DNA of 64,000 nucleotides from an uncultured Gammaproteobacteria bacterium (GCA_951828235.1 OX639965.1:1199191-1263190); one strand, 5' to 3'. Positions 1 to 9,975 are shown, counted from the stretch's first letter. A program made the numbers and translations. Notes: generated by a model from the letters alone, not told the origin.

Positions 1-1156
1 GCGGCAACAGGCAGTAGGGCGACAGGGCCAGGAGCTGGCGGTGACGCGGACTGCGTCGCGAGATGATCCGGCGCGCGCGATCGTCGCCGTAGCGCGGGGC
101 GAGCGCGCACACCAGTTGTTCAGTATTCAATGCTGGGTAGGGTCCGCGTTCCGCGGCCAGGCGCAGCGATTCGCGCAGCAACTGGCGCTTGAAGAGCGTC
201 AGCCAGCGTTGCAGCAGCCGCAGGGTGGAAAAGTTCGCCGGATCCAGCCCATGGCGCAGCACCAGGTCGCCGATGCCGGTGACGTGGGCGGCAAGCCGGC
301 GGTTGGCCAGGGCGTCCTGTCGCAGTTCCTCCGAAGGCCAAGTCACGGAATCGATCAGGTTGTCGGCCAGCCGTACGCCGACGCGAACGAGCTTCTTCAG
401 GTGGCCCACGCCCCTCTCGATCTGTTCCGCCGGGATCGTGCTCAAATCAAACTGCATTCCCAGCCAGGCGGTGTAGGCGGGCGCCTCGAACAGGCTGAGT
501 GGCATGATCGCGTCCGGCCTCTCGCTTCCCGCAAGGTCCGTCAGGGGCTGCCTTTCGCCCGCGGGGACCAGTTCGATTCGCGGGTTGGCGTGACTGCAGC
601 GAACCAGTTCGTCCCAGAGCGCACTGTCGCCGAACGACATTGCATCCACCCGCAACGCCGCCCGCGTGTCTTTCCAGCCGGTATCCCGGGCGGCCTTCAG
701 CAGGCTGCGGCAGGCCGGATGCTCGGCGCGCAGCGTAAAAACCACCGGTGGAACTGCAGAGCGGATTTCCGCCTGCCTCCGGATCTCGACGGCCAGGGCG
801 TCAAACCAGGCGTTGAATTGATTCGCGCCGATCGCGGAAAGATCAACTCCGATCGCGACGTCCCGCTCCGTCGGTCGCGCCAGGCAGTCTCGAAAGCGCC
901 GCAGCGCGGGGCTTCCGGAATCGGGCGCTTCATCGCGCCCGACATCGAGCCGAAAGGCATATTGTCCGGAAACGGCATGGCCCGCCGCGGGGCGATCAAC
1001 GGCATCGAAAGGCAGCGGTCCGATGGTTTCGCCGCTGAGCAAACGCTCGAAGTAGCCGCGCCAGCGTTGCGGCTCCGGTTCCGCGCGTACGGCAAGCGCG
1101 GCCAGCGCGCGCGCCTGCGCCAGACGCTCGACATTGCCAATCCTCCCCGGCTCCAT
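1..1156 (-). CDS. Class II ribonucleotide-reductase-like protein, probably catalytically inactive (3' end outside window)
   Basis: The minus-strand frame is open from the ATG at 1156 to the left edge (385 codons) and looks like the C-terminal half of a NrdJ/NrdA-type large subunit. The block RLADNLIDSVTWPSEELR (about 316-372), then ANRRLAAHVTGIGDL, corresponds to the family's LDNVIDxxxxP...RRIGLGVxGxxD stretch. Near the left edge RESLRLAAERGPYPAL and RHRQLLALSP match the xASxELAxExGxFPLF and xRNSHLxSIAPTGT blocks. The motif normally NPCGExPL reads VPAGERQPL (542-568), so the cysteine is alanine. I see no counterpart of the radical cysteine in the following loop, and PTGT is replaced. No good Shine-Dalgarno precedes the ATG; the frame stays open upstream without an alternative start. 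It follows the flavoprotein gene at 1218. The homology is my reading by eye; the loss of activity is inference. Confidence 0.6.
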   Translation of the reverse strand, partial: MEPGRIGNVERLAQARALAALAVRAEPEPQRWRGYFERLLSGETIGPLPFDAVDRPAAGHAVSGQYAFRLDVGRDEAPDSGSPALRRFRDCLARPTERDVAIGVDLSAIGANQFNAWFDALAVEIRRQAEIRSAVPPVVFTLRAEHPACRSLLKAARDTGWKDTRAALRVDAMSFGDSALWDELVRCSHANPRIELVPAGERQPLTDLAGSERPDAIMPLSLFEAPAYTAWLGMQFDLSTIPAEQIERGVGHLKKLVRVGVRLADNLIDSVTWPSEELRQDALANRRLAAHVTGIGDLVLRHGLDPANFSTLRLLQRWLTLFKRQLLRESLRLAAERGPYPALNTEQLVCALAPRYGDDRARRIISRRSPRHRQLLALSPYCLLP

Positions 1157-1217
1157 GACATGAATTTGCTCGGCGCCGAAATGTCCGGCAAGCCGGAAAT
1201 CGGCCGCGTTCGCACTG

Positions 1218-2480
1218 TTATGGGTCCGGGCCGTGGAGGGTCGGGATTCCGTGTCGGGACTGAATCAGGTCCGTGAGCGCAACGGACTCGTCCATCAAGC
1301 GCGCGGGATCGGGGGCGGCGCGGGCGGCAATCAATTTTTTGCCCATCATGAAGTCCCGCGGGCTGGACACCGCTTCCACCGCGGTCAGCCTGCCTTCACG
1401 CAAGCGGAAAGCCGCAAACGCTCCGGCTGATGGGTCCCCGCGCAGGACAGTCTCGTCCTCGGGCCGGGCGAGCCCCGCGATCTGCAGTTTTACGTGGAAC
1501 TGGTCCGACCAGAACCACGGGATGCTGGAATAGGGCCTGGGGTCGCCCAGGATTACCGAGGCGGCCACCTGTCCGTGATCCACTGCGTTCTGGACCGATT
1601 CCAGGCGCACGGCGGCTCCAAGGGCCGTATTGATCGTGCGGGCGCAGTCGCCTGCGGCCAGCACCGATTCATCCTCGGTGCGGCAGTACTCATCGGTCAG
1701 GATGCCGTCGTTTTCGCCGAGACCGCATTCGCGGGCAAGATCCGCCGCGGGCAGCACGCCGATGCCCACCAGCACGGCGTCCGCGGGCAACGGGCCATTG
1801 CCGGTTTCGACCGCCTCGACACGCTCCTGCCCCGTGAAACCCCGAACCTGCTCCCCGACTCGTACGTGCACGCCGGATTGCCGATGCAAATCCGTAAGCC
1901 ACTCGGCGAGCGGCGCGCTGAGCACGCGGCTCATCACCCGCTCCTCGGCCTCCAGGACGGCGACGTCGGCGCCTGCCTTGGCCGCCGTCGCCGCCACTTC
2001 CAGCCCGATATAGCCTCCGCCCACGACGACGACCCGCCGACCGGCTCCGAGCTCCTCCTGCAGCCGGTCGGCGTCGGCCAGCGACCGCAGGTAGTGGATG
2101 CCGGGCAGATCCGCGCCGGGAACATCCAGGCGCCGCAGTATGCTGCCCGTGGCGAGCACCAGCCGGTCGTAGCCAAGCTGCTCGCCGCCGTCCAGCACTG
2201 CGCAATGGCCGGCGCGATCGATCGACAATACGCGCCGGCCAAGGCGCAGTTCCACGTCCCTCGACTCGTAATAGGCCGCCTTGCGAAGCAGCAGCCGCTC
2301 GCGCCCCAGCTCGCCTGCCAGGTATTGCTTGGAAAGCGGCGGACGCTGGTAGGGAGGCTCGTCCTCGTCGCCGACCAGCGTTATCCGGCCCTCGTGACCG
2401 CCCAGTCGAAGCGACACGACAAGCTGCGCCGCTGCCTGGCCTCCGCCGACAACCAGCACCGAATCGCCCGAAGCAGCCAC
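1218..2480 (-). CDS. FAD/NAD(P)H-dependent ferredoxin (rubredoxin) reductase family protein
   Basis: A 420-residue flavoprotein of the BphA4/AlkT/rhodocoxin-reductase type, which passes electrons from NAD(P)H to a small iron-sulfur or rubredoxin partner. The FAD-binding VLVVGGGQAAAQ lies at the N-terminus with the family's YQRPPLSKQYL segment after it. A second Rossmann motif, VVVVGGGYIGLE, lies near residue 150, and an AGDCA flavin motif in the C-terminal half. The GTG start at 2480 is chosen because it shares its G with the stop codon of the upstream transporter (TAGTG), which implies translational coupling. No ferredoxin gene is adjacent, so the electron acceptor is unknown. The next gene downstream encodes the ribonucleotide-reductase-like protein. 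Confidence 0.85.
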   Translation of the reverse strand: MAASGDSVLVVGGGQAAAQLVVSLRLGGHEGRITLVGDEDEPPYQRPPLSKQYLAGELGRERLLLRKAAYYESRDVELRLGRRVLSIDRAGHCAVLDGGEQLGYDRLVLATGSILRRLDVPGADLPGIHYLRSLADADRLQEELGAGRRVVVVGGGYIGLEVAATAAKAGADVAVLEAEERVMSRVLSAPLAEWLTDLHRQSGVHVRVGEQVRGFTGQERVEAVETGNGPLPADAVLVGIGVLPAADLARECGLGENDGILTDEYCRTEDESVLAAGDCARTINTALGAAVRLESVQNAVDHGQVAASVILGDPRPYSSIPWFWSDQFHVKLQIAGLARPEDETVLRGDPSAGAFAAFRLREGRLTAVEAVSSPRDFMMGKKLIAARAAPDPARLMDESVALTDLIQSRHGIPTLHGPDP

Positions 2481-4837
2481 TACGGCGCAACTGCCGGCTG
2501 CAGCGGCCAGAAAACCGGCAGCAGCAGCATCACGATCAGGAACACGAGCAGCGTCAACGGCACGCCGGCCCGGATGTAGTCGGTGAACCGGTAATTGCCG
2601 GGGCCCATGATGAGGATATTGGCCGGGTGGGAAATCGGGCTGGTGAAGCTGGCCGATGCCGCCATGGCCATGGCCATCATCGCCGTCGTGGGCGCGATAC
2701 CCAGCGACGCGCTGGCCGACAGGACCACCGGCGACATCAGCACCACCAAAGCCGCGGTGGGAATGATCATCGTGGCCAGGGCCGTTACGAGGTACAGGCC
2801 GCCGATTACATACCAGGGTCCCAGGGTCCCCAGCAGGTCGACCGCCGTCCCGGCCAGCAGCCGGGCGGCGCCGGTGTTGGCCAGCGCCGTGCCCAGCGGC
2901 AGCATGCCGGCGATGAGAAACACAGCCCGCCAATCAATCGCCCGATAGGCGTCCTCCATGCTCAGGCAGCGGATCAACACCATGAGGGTCGCGCCGATAA
3001 GAGCGGCGATCGAAATCGGCAGCCAGCCGGTCAGAACGGCGCCGATCACACCGATCATGATCAGTCCGGCGTAACGCTTCCTGGGCCGCCGGGGGACAAA
3101 GGGAGTCACCTCGATGAACGAGGGGTCCTTGGCCAGGCGGCGGAGATTGTTCCGCGGTCCCACCAGTAACAATGCGTCGCCGAAGTTCAGTCGTTCCGTC
3201 TGCAGGTCGGTGTGCAGGGTCTGGCCGGCCCGCCGGATCGCCACCAGCTCCAGGCCGTACTTCTCGTTGAAGCCCATTTCCGCCGCCGTGCGGCCCCCAA
3301 GGCGCGATAGCGGAGCCAGCGTGACTTCCTCGGTGGCCAGCCGGTCGGTGGCGTAAAGGTTGAGAGCCGGCGTCATTTCCTCTTCGATTTCCAGTTCCTG
3401 GACCGCCCGCAGCGTTTCCAGGTCTTCATTGCGGGTCTGCAGCAGCAGGCGATCGTCCTCGCGCAGCACCTCATCGGGGTCCGGGATGAAATTGACTTCG
3501 TCCTCGCGGTTGATGGCCAGCAGCCTGAATTCCAGCGCCTCGGCCAGGCGGGATTGGCCGAAGGCCATGCCGACCAGTCGCGAACCGGCCGGGACGCGAA
3601 TGGTGATCAGCCGCTCGTTGGGGCGGTACAGTTTCTCCAGCGTCTCCTGGCCGAGTTCGATCACTTCGTCGAACTCCTCCATGCGCCGGGCCAGGTCGAC
3701 CGTTTCCACCCGACCCTGCAGCAAAACGTAGTCGCCCGCGCGCAGCGGCACCCGGCTGAGTCCGGAGCGCCGCACCCGGGTCCCGCGCCGCAGCGCTATG
3801 GCCAGGCCGCGCGTCTTCAGTTGCAGGTCCTGCCGGTTTACGGGATTCTGGATAAGCGGGGAGCCCTCGGCGACACGCGCCTGCACCATCCGGAGGTTCT
3901 CGGTCAAGGGGAGGTTGGCAGGCACTGTCTCGCCTCTTCCGATCAGTTCTTGCCAGGCGCGCAATTCTTCGATGTACTCGCGCTTGCCCTGCACCAGCAG
4001 CCGGTCGCCGGGCCTCAGCGCCGTCTGGCGCGCGGGCAGCCGGATGATGCGCCGTCCCCGTTCAATGGCGATCACGATCAGCCCCAGGGCCGCTATCCGG
4101 CTCTCGGCCAGCGTGCGCCCGGCCAGCGTGGAAGCGGCGCTCAGGGAAACCGTGAACATGAATTCCCGCAGCCCGTAAAGGGCCCGCAGGTTCCGCTGGC
4201 TGCGGGTCCGGGTGAACTCGCCCGCCTCGCGGGTCGGCAGCATCCGGCGGCCGAAGAGCACGAAGAACAGCACGCCTCCGACCAGGGCGGCGACGCCCAC
4301 CGGCAGGAAGTCGAACAGTTCGAAGCGGAAATCACCCTGTTCCGCCAGCGCCGCGCTTACCAGCAGGTTCGGCGGGGTGCCGATCTGGGTGGTAAGGCCC
4401 CCGAGCAGGCAGCCGAAAGACAGCGGCATGAGCAGGCGGGAAGGCGGCAGGCGCGCGCGCCGCGCCAGTCCCATGACGACTGGCAGCATCAGCACCGCCA
4501 CGCCGATGTTGTTCATGAACGCCGACAGCCCGCCGGACGCCAGCATGATCACCGCCACCAGCGCCGCTTCGTTGCGCCCGGCCAGGCGCATGACGTAGCG
4601 CCCGATGAGGTCGCCTACGCCGGTGCGCAGCAGGCCCTCGCTGATGATGAACATGGCCCAAAGCGTGATGACCGCCTCGTTGCTGAAGCCGGCAACCGCC
4701 TCGGCCGGCGTAACCAGGCCGGTGACGGTGAGCGCGCCCACCACCAGCAGCGCCACGATGTCCATGCGCAAGGCCTCGGTGACGAACAGCACCAGCGCGA
4801 TCACAAGGATCGTGATGACCAGCGCAATGTCAAACAT
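2480..4837 (-). CDS. SLC13/DASS-type anion transporter with internal TrkA_C domains
   Basis: A 785-residue inner-membrane protein. An N-terminal bundle of hydrophobic helices (about residues 1-210) contains the FMNNIGVAVLMLP stretch typical of the ArsB/SLC13 fold. A long soluble middle part (about 230-565) has TrkA_C-like repeats with recurring GDRLLVQG/RAGDYVLLQG/EDDRLLLQ motifs. A second membrane bundle follows from about residue 585. This architecture is common in bacterial transporters annotated for sulfate, dicarboxylates or citrate; the substrate cannot be read here. The ATG at 4837 follows the 5-oxoprolinase stop by 11 bases, suggesting one transcript, and the end overlaps the reductase start by one base. 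Confidence 0.85.
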   Translation of the reverse strand: MFDIALVITILVIALVLFVTEALRMDIVALLVVGALTVTGLVTPAEAVAGFSNEAVITLWAMFIISEGLLRTGVGDLIGRYVMRLAGRNEAALVAVIMLASGGLSAFMNNIGVAVLMLPVVMGLARRARLPPSRLLMPLSFGCLLGGLTTQIGTPPNLLVSAALAEQGDFRFELFDFLPVGVAALVGGVLFFVLFGRRMLPTREAGEFTRTRSQRNLRALYGLREFMFTVSLSAASTLAGRTLAESRIAALGLIVIAIERGRRIIRLPARQTALRPGDRLLVQGKREYIEELRAWQELIGRGETVPANLPLTENLRMVQARVAEGSPLIQNPVNRQDLQLKTRGLAIALRRGTRVRRSGLSRVPLRAGDYVLLQGRVETVDLARRMEEFDEVIELGQETLEKLYRPNERLITIRVPAGSRLVGMAFGQSRLAEALEFRLLAINREDEVNFIPDPDEVLREDDRLLLQTRNEDLETLRAVQELEIEEEMTPALNLYATDRLATEEVTLAPLSRLGGRTAAEMGFNEKYGLELVAIRRAGQTLHTDLQTERLNFGDALLLVGPRNNLRRLAKDPSFIEVTPFVPRRPRKRYAGLIMIGVIGAVLTGWLPISIAALIGATLMVLIRCLSMEDAYRAIDWRAVFLIAGMLPLGTALANTGAARLLAGTAVDLLGTLGPWYVIGGLYLVTALATMIIPTAALVVLMSPVVLSASASLGIAPTTAMMAMAMAASASFTSPISHPANILIMGPGNYRFTDYIRAGVPLTLLVFLIVMLLLPVFWPLQPAVAP

Positions 4838-4848
4838 CAGGGCGTACC

Positions 4849-7800
4849 TTAGCCCGCATTCCCCGGGGCGCCATAACCGCCGCCGCCCGGCGTTTCGATT
4901 ACGAACCGGTCGCCGGGCTCCACGCGGGTCCTGTCGCGCGCGGTCAGCTCGCTGACGCTGCCGTCGGAGCGCAGCACCCGGGCGCACCCGGGCGCGCCTT
5001 GCCCGCCACCTTCCAGTCCGAACGGGGCGGTCCGCCGCCGGTTCGACAGGATGGCCAGTTCCATCGGCTCCAGGAACTCGATGCAGCGAACCGCGCCGTC
5101 GCCGCCGCGGCGACGGCCGTTCCCGCCGCTGCCGCTGCGAACGCGGAATTCGCGCAGCAGCACCGGGAAGCGCAACTCCAGGACTTCGGGGTCGGTAAGC
5201 CGCGAATTGGTCATGTGCGTGTGCACCGCGGAGGCGCCGTCAAAGTCCCTTCCCGCCCCGCTGCCTCCGCAAACGGTTTCGTAGTACTGGTACCGGTCAT
5301 TGCCGAAGGTGACGTTGTTCATGGTTCCCTGGGCCGCCGCCATTACCCGCAGGGCGCCGTAAAGCGTGTCCACCACGCACTGCGAGGTCTCCACGTTGCC
5401 GGCGACCACCGGGGCGGGCCAGCGGGGATTCAGCAGGCTGCCTTCGGGAAGGATAATGTGCAGCGGCTTCATGCATCCCGAATTCATGGGAATGTCCGCG
5501 CCCACCAGCGAGCGGAACACGTAGAGAACGCAGGCCCGGCAAATCGGCGAGGGCGCATTGAAGTTGCCCTCGGACTGTCCGCTGGACCCGCTGAAGTCGA
5601 TCACGGCCTCCCGCGCTCGCCGGTCAATGCGGATATCCGCGGCAATCCGCTCGTCGCCATCCATCGTGCATTCAAACCGCCCGTCCTCGAGCCGGTCGAT
5701 CACGCGCCGCACCGACTCCTCGGCGTTATCGCGAACATGCGTCATGTAGGCGCGAACCGTCGATGCGCCGTAATGCGACACCAGCGCCTTCAGTTCCCTT
5801 GCTCCCTTGGCGTTGGCGGCCAGTTGCGCCTTGAGGTCGGCCAGGTTTCGGTCCGGATTGCGGGCCGGCCAGGGCCCTTGCGTCAGCGCGGCCCTGAGGC
5901 GCGCTTCCTCGAGTCGGCCCTCCGACACCAGCAGGAAGTTGTCGAACAGCACGCCCTCTTCGTCGATGTGCCCGCTGTCGGGAGGCATGGAGCCCGGCGT
6001 GATCCCGCCGATGTCGGCGTGATGGGCCCGGGCGGCCACGAAAAAGTCCGCTGTCCCGGCGTCTTGCAGGAACACCGGCGAAATCACCGTCAGGTCGGGC
6101 AGATGTGTGCCTCCGTTATACGGCGCATTGACCAGGTAGGCTTCGCCGGGACGCGGTCCGGATTTGCGGACATTGAGGGTCGCCTTGACGCTGGCGTCCA
6201 TCGATCCGAGGTGTACCGGCATGTGCGGCGCATTGGCGACCAGCTCGCCGTTCGAATCGAACAGGGCGCAGGAAAAATCCAGCCGCTCCTTGATGTTGAC
6301 CGAGTGCGCGGTGTTCTCCAGCACCGCGCCCATCTGCTCGGCAATGTGCATGAAGCGGTTGTTGAATACTTCCAGGAGCACCGGATCCGGAATTTCGCCG
6401 ACGGCTTCGACGCGACCCTCGCGCGCCTGGCGAGCAAGAAACAGGTGCCCCCCGGGCTGCGCCGAAGCGGTCCAGCCGGGCGGCACGATCGTGGTGGCGT
6501 GGTCCTCGGAAATAATCGCCGGACCCTTGATTGCCTGTCCCTGGCCCAGGTCACGGCGCAGGTACGCCGGCGTGTCATGCGCAGCGCCGTCGAATACCGT
6601 CTTCGCCGTGAACACCGGCCGCGGCTCGCACGACGGATCCGAATCGCTGCCGGCCTCCCAGCTATATTCCTCGCCGGTATCGCCGCTGGCCTGCACGCGC
6701 ATTGCCTCCACCACGAGTTCCGCGGCGGGCGGCTCAATACCGAAGCGGGCCCTGTGGGCTTCGGAGAACCGCCGCCGCAGATCCGCCAGCCCAATCTCCG
6801 GGAGCGACGGCGTCCCGCCCTCCACGGAAATCGGCAGCGTGTTGTCGGAGTCCTTCACGCGAATCTCGGCCACGTATTCGAAGGACAGGTTCCCGGGCTC
6901 GATGTCCGCGTCCAGGAGTTCCCGGCGGCACTCGCCCGCCAGCCGCGCAAAGTCGGCCCGAAGGCGATCGATGGCGCCCGCGTCCAACTCCGCTTCCAGC
7001 GCCTCCTGGCGGTATGCACGCAGGGGCGCCAGTCCCAGTCCCAGCGCCGACAGCACCCCCGCCAGCGGGTGAAGCAGCACGGTGTCCATGCCCAGCTCCT
7101 CGGCGATGGCGCAGGCGTGCTGACCGCCGGCCCCGCCGAAAGAGCACAGGGCGAACTCTGCGGGGTTCTCGCCCCGCTGCACGGAAATCTTTTCGATCGC
7201 GGAAGCCATCTGGTTGATGGTGACCCTGAGGAAGCCCTCGGCCACCTCTTCGACGCTCATGCGTCTTCCGCTTTCCCTGAACACGTCCTCGGCCAGTTTC
7301 GCGAATCCCGCCCGCGATGCCTGCTCGTCCAACGGCTGCCGTCCGTCGGGACCGAAAACCGCGGGAAACATGCGCGGCTGTATGCGCCCCAGCACGAGGT
7401 TGGCGTCGGTCACGGTCAGTGGACCGCCGTTGCGGTAGCAGGCCGGTCCGGGGTTGGCGCCCGCCGACAGTGGCCCTGAGAGGAACCTTCCGGATTGATA
7501 GCGCAGGACGGAACCGCCGCCCGCAGCCACCGTGTGGACCTTGAGCATCGGCGCGCGCAGGCGCACGCCCGCGATTTCGTTATGGGTGACGTACTCGTAG
7601 GCGCCTGCGTACAGGGCAACGTCGGTGGACGTCCCTCCCATGTCGAAGCAGATCAGCCTGTCATGGCTCGCCTGCCGCGCGGTGCGCACCGCGCCCACCA
7701 CGCCGCCCGCCGGCCCGGAGAGGATCGCGTCCTTGCCCCGGAACCTCCCGGCTTCGACCAGTCCGCCGTTGCTCTGCATGAACGCCAGGTTGCGCGGCGC

Positions 7801-8490
7801 GATCCGCTCGCTCCTGAGCCCGGTCTCCAGTCCGCGGATATAGCGCCGCAGCACGGGCGAGAGGTACGCGTCGACAAGCGTGGTGTCGCCGCGGCTGACC
7901 AGTTTGATAAGGGGCGAGACTTCATGCGAGAGCGACACCTGGTCGAAGCCGGCCTGCTCCGCCAGCCTGCCGGCCAGCAATTCGTGTTCCGGGTTACGCC
8001 AGGCATGCATGAAACAGATCGCGACGGACTTCAGTCCGCGCCCGCGGGCCGCCTTCAGCCCGACGAGAAGCGCGCCCCTGTCCAAAGGAGTAAGTTCCTT
8101 TCCGGCGGCATCGATCCGCCCTTCGGTCTCCAGCACCTCGGCGTAGAGTGGCGGCGGGCGCCTGATCTCCAGGGCGAAGAGGTCCGGCCGGTTCTGGTAG
8201 CCGATCAGCAGCGCATCCGCGTAGCCGCCGTTCACCACCAGCAGCGTCGGCTCTCCCTGCCTTTCCAGGAGGGCGTTGGTGGCCACCGTGGTGCCCATTT
8301 TGAGGTCGCGGACGGCACCCCGGGAGCCGCTCTCCGCCAACAGCGTGCGGATGGCGTGCACGGCTGCGTCGCTGTAGTGGGAAGGACTTTCGGACAGCAG
8401 CTTGCGGACTTTCAGCTTCCCTTCGGGAGTGCGTGCCACTACGTCCGTGAACGTGCCGCCGCGATCGATCCAGAATCGCCAATCGGACAT
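4849..8490 (-). CDS. oplAH: 5-oxoprolinase (ATP-hydrolysing), fused HyuA/HyuB subunits
   Basis: A 1213-residue cytoplasmic enzyme matching full-length fused 5-oxoprolinases, which open 5-oxo-L-proline to L-glutamate using ATP. The N-terminal HyuA half begins with the phosphate-binding DRGGTFTDV (residues 9-17) and carries MGTTVATNALLER and the GGTSTDVAL motif. The HyuB half starts near residue 697 and ends with the glycine-rich GGGGYGAPG typical of the family. The ATG at 8490 gives exactly the family N-terminus. The gene is divergent from two sodium symporters with only 66 bases between them, so imported 5-oxoproline or a related hydantoin or amide is a reasonable but unproven substrate. The related N-methylhydantoinases share the fold. 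Confidence 0.88.
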   Translation of the reverse strand: MSDWRFWIDRGGTFTDVVARTPEGKLKVRKLLSESPSHYSDAAVHAIRTLLAESGSRGAVRDLKMGTTVATNALLERQGEPTLLVVNGGYADALLIGYQNRPDLFALEIRRPPPLYAEVLETEGRIDAAGKELTPLDRGALLVGLKAARGRGLKSVAICFMHAWRNPEHELLAGRLAEQAGFDQVSLSHEVSPLIKLVSRGDTTLVDAYLSPVLRRYIRGLETGLRSERIAPRNLAFMQSNGGLVEAGRFRGKDAILSGPAGGVVGAVRTARQASHDRLICFDMGGTSTDVALYAGAYEYVTHNEIAGVRLRAPMLKVHTVAAGGGSVLRYQSGRFLSGPLSAGANPGPACYRNGGPLTVTDANLVLGRIQPRMFPAVFGPDGRQPLDEQASRAGFAKLAEDVFRESGRRMSVEEVAEGFLRVTINQMASAIEKISVQRGENPAEFALCSFGGAGGQHACAIAEELGMDTVLLHPLAGVLSALGLGLAPLRAYRQEALEAELDAGAIDRLRADFARLAGECRRELLDADIEPGNLSFEYVAEIRVKDSDNTLPISVEGGTPSLPEIGLADLRRRFSEAHRARFGIEPPAAELVVEAMRVQASGDTGEEYSWEAGSDSDPSCEPRPVFTAKTVFDGAAHDTPAYLRRDLGQGQAIKGPAIISEDHATTIVPPGWTASAQPGGHLFLARQAREGRVEAVGEIPDPVLLEVFNNRFMHIAEQMGAVLENTAHSVNIKERLDFSCALFDSNGELVANAPHMPVHLGSMDASVKATLNVRKSGPRPGEAYLVNAPYNGGTHLPDLTVISPVFLQDAGTADFFVAARAHHADIGGITPGSMPPDSGHIDEEGVLFDNFLLVSEGRLEEARLRAALTQGPWPARNPDRNLADLKAQLAANAKGARELKALVSHYGASTVRAYMTHVRDNAEESVRRVIDRLEDGRFECTMDGDERIAADIRIDRRAREAVIDFSGSSGQSEGNFNAPSPICRACVLYVFRSLVGADIPMNSGCMKPLHIILPEGSLLNPRWPAPVVAGNVETSQCVVDTLYGALRVMAAAQGTMNNVTFGNDRYQYYETVCGGSGAGRDFDGASAVHTHMTNSRLTDPEVLELRFPVLLREFRVRSGSGGNGRRRGGDGAVRCIEFLEPMELAILSNRRRTAPFGLEGGGQGAPGCARVLRSDGSVSELTARDRTRVEPGDRFVIETPGGGGYGAPGNAG

Positions 8491-8543
8491 GAAGAAATTG
8501 TATGTCGCATGGACTTGTGGGGCATCACGCCAGCCTGCGCCGC

Positions 8544-8549
8544 TATAGT
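8544..8549 (+). promoter_or_regulatory. Possible -10 element (TATAGT) of the symporter pair, suggesting a leaderless or very short 5' UTR
   Basis: TATAGT lies only 7 bases before the ATG at 8557, and no Shine-Dalgarno sequence precedes that ATG. If it is the -10 element, transcription would begin at or next to the start codon. No convincing -35 hexamer lies 17 bases upstream (TTGTGG at 8515-8520 is too far), so this is a weak prediction. Confidence 0.25.
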
Positions 8550-8556
8550 TGCCCGG

Positions 8557-9975
8557 ATGAACAGCACCACCACCGTAATCGTCACCCTCGTCCTGTACAA
8601 GCTGGTCCTGCTCTCGATCGGCCTGTGGGCGCACCGGCGCAGCCACGACCAGGGCGAGTTCCTGTTGGGCGGAAGGCGCATTGGCGCCTGGGTGACGTCG
8701 CTCAGCGCCTGCGCCAGTACCACGTCTGCCTGGACGTTGCTGGGCGTGAGCGGGTTCGCCTTTGCCGTCGGCCCGCCGGCCATATGGTTGACTCTGGGCA
8801 TAGTCGGCGGGTTCGTGATCAACTGGTGCTGGGTGGCGCCGCGCATCCACCGGGCCGCCGGCCAGACCGGCGCGCTGACCCTGACCGAGCTGCTGCTCGG
8901 CGGCGACGATGTATACGCGCGCCTGGCCCGGCGCGTCGCGTCCGTCATCATCCTCGTGTGCTTCATGTTCTACGTGGCGGCCCAGTTCCAGGCGGCCGCC
9001 AATGCCTTCAACGAGTCGCTGGGCCTTTCGGTGGAATCCGGGATCGTGGTGGGCGCCGCGGTGATCCTCGCCTACACGCTGCTCGGCGGCTTCCTGGCGG
9101 TGAGCCTCACGGACAGCGTGCAGGGCGCATTGATGCTGCTGGTCTCGATACTCCTTCCGCTGGTCGTGGTGCTGACGGTGATTGCGCTGACCGGGACGCA
9201 ACACGTGTTCAGCGTTCGCGGGGAGGCATTCAGCATCGCGCCTCCGCAGGCAGGGCTTGCGGCGATCGGCTTTGTTATCGGTTCGCTGAGCCCGGCCCTG
9301 GGGCAGCCGGGTCAGCCGCATGTCGTCAATCGCTTCATGGCGGCCCGCGACAACCAGGCGGTGCGCCGGGGACGGATCATCGCGCTGGTGTGGGTAGGTT
9401 TCGTGTTTACCGGCATGACCGTGCTCGGACTGGCGGGGAGGGTGCTGTACTCCGACATTGGAAACCCCGAGGACCTGTTCTTTGTCGCGACCCAGCGGCT
9501 GTTGCCCCCGGTCCTGGCCGGCATCGTGATCGCGGCGGTCCTGAGCGCCATCATGTCCACCGCGGACAGCCAGTTGCTGACCGGGGCGGCGGCCATCTCG
9601 CGCGACTGGAACCTGAGGCGGGCGCGGCGGTCGGTCGGGCTCAAGTTCACCTACGCCGCCGTAACGGCGATCACCATCGGCGCAACGCTTCTCGCATTGT
9701 TCGCGCCGCAATCGATTTTCCTGCGCGTCCTTTTCGCCTGGCATGCGCTGGGCGCTTCGCTCGCCCCGCTGGTCTACATGGCCGTGCTGGGAAGACAGGT
9801 CAGATCGGGCTACGCGCTGGCGGTGCTGCTCTGCGGCTTCACCTTCACGGTCCTGCTTCACCAGCAGCCGGACACGCCGGGTGACTGGTTGGAGCGCCTG
9901 CTGCCCTTCATCGTCACCATGAGCATTGCGATAGCCGGGTCACGGCGGATCGCCGCAAAAGCGGATCGCCCGTAA
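8557..9975 (+). CDS. Sodium:solute symporter (SSS family, PutP-like), copy 1
   Basis: A 472-residue polytopic membrane protein of the SSS family, which couples uptake of small organic solutes to sodium. The signature region [21 protein letters not shown] near residues 33-55 and the following [13 protein letters not shown] block are typical of the PutP branch; about 12-13 hydrophobic segments can be seen. The ATG at 8557 gives a first helix directly after MNSTTTV. It ends 2 bases before a second, closely similar symporter, so the two were probably duplicated in tandem. Divergence from the 5-oxoprolinase gene suggests a nitrogenous substrate such as 5-oxoproline, proline or a hydantoin; this is inference from context. 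Confidence 0.85.
   Translation: MNSTTTVIVTLVLYKLVLLSIGLWAHRRSHDQGEFLLGGRRIGAWVTSLSACASTTSAWTLLGVSGFAFAVGPPAIWLTLGIVGGFVINWCWVAPRIHRAAGQTGALTLTELLLGGDDVYARLARRVASVIILVCFMFYVAAQFQAAANAFNESLGLSVESGIVVGAAVILAYTLLGGFLAVSLTDSVQGALMLLVSILLPLVVVLTVIALTGTQHVFSVRGEAFSIAPPQAGLAAIGFVIGSLSPALGQPGQPHVVNRFMAARDNQAVRRGRIIALVWVGFVFTGMTVLGLAGRVLYSDIGNPEDLFFVATQRLLPPVLAGIVIAAVLSAIMSTADSQLLTGAAAISRDWNLRRARRSVGLKFTYAAVTAITIGATLLALFAPQSIFLRVLFAWHALGASLAPLVYMAVLGRQVRSGYALAVLLCGFTFTVLLHQQPDTPGDWLERLLPFIVTMSIAIAGSRRIAAKADRP

Noticed and set aside
41-1276. Long plus-strand open frame opposite the ribonucleotide-reductase-like gene
   Set aside because: Translation is Gly/Arg/Gln-rich without recognisable motifs; the opposite strand carries RNR-like blocks in a continuous frame. 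GC-rich DNA produces such mirror frames.
4999-7479. 826-codon plus-strand frame opposite the 5-oxoprolinase
   Set aside because: It is antisense to conserved HyuA/HyuB motifs and has a biased His/Arg/Gly composition.
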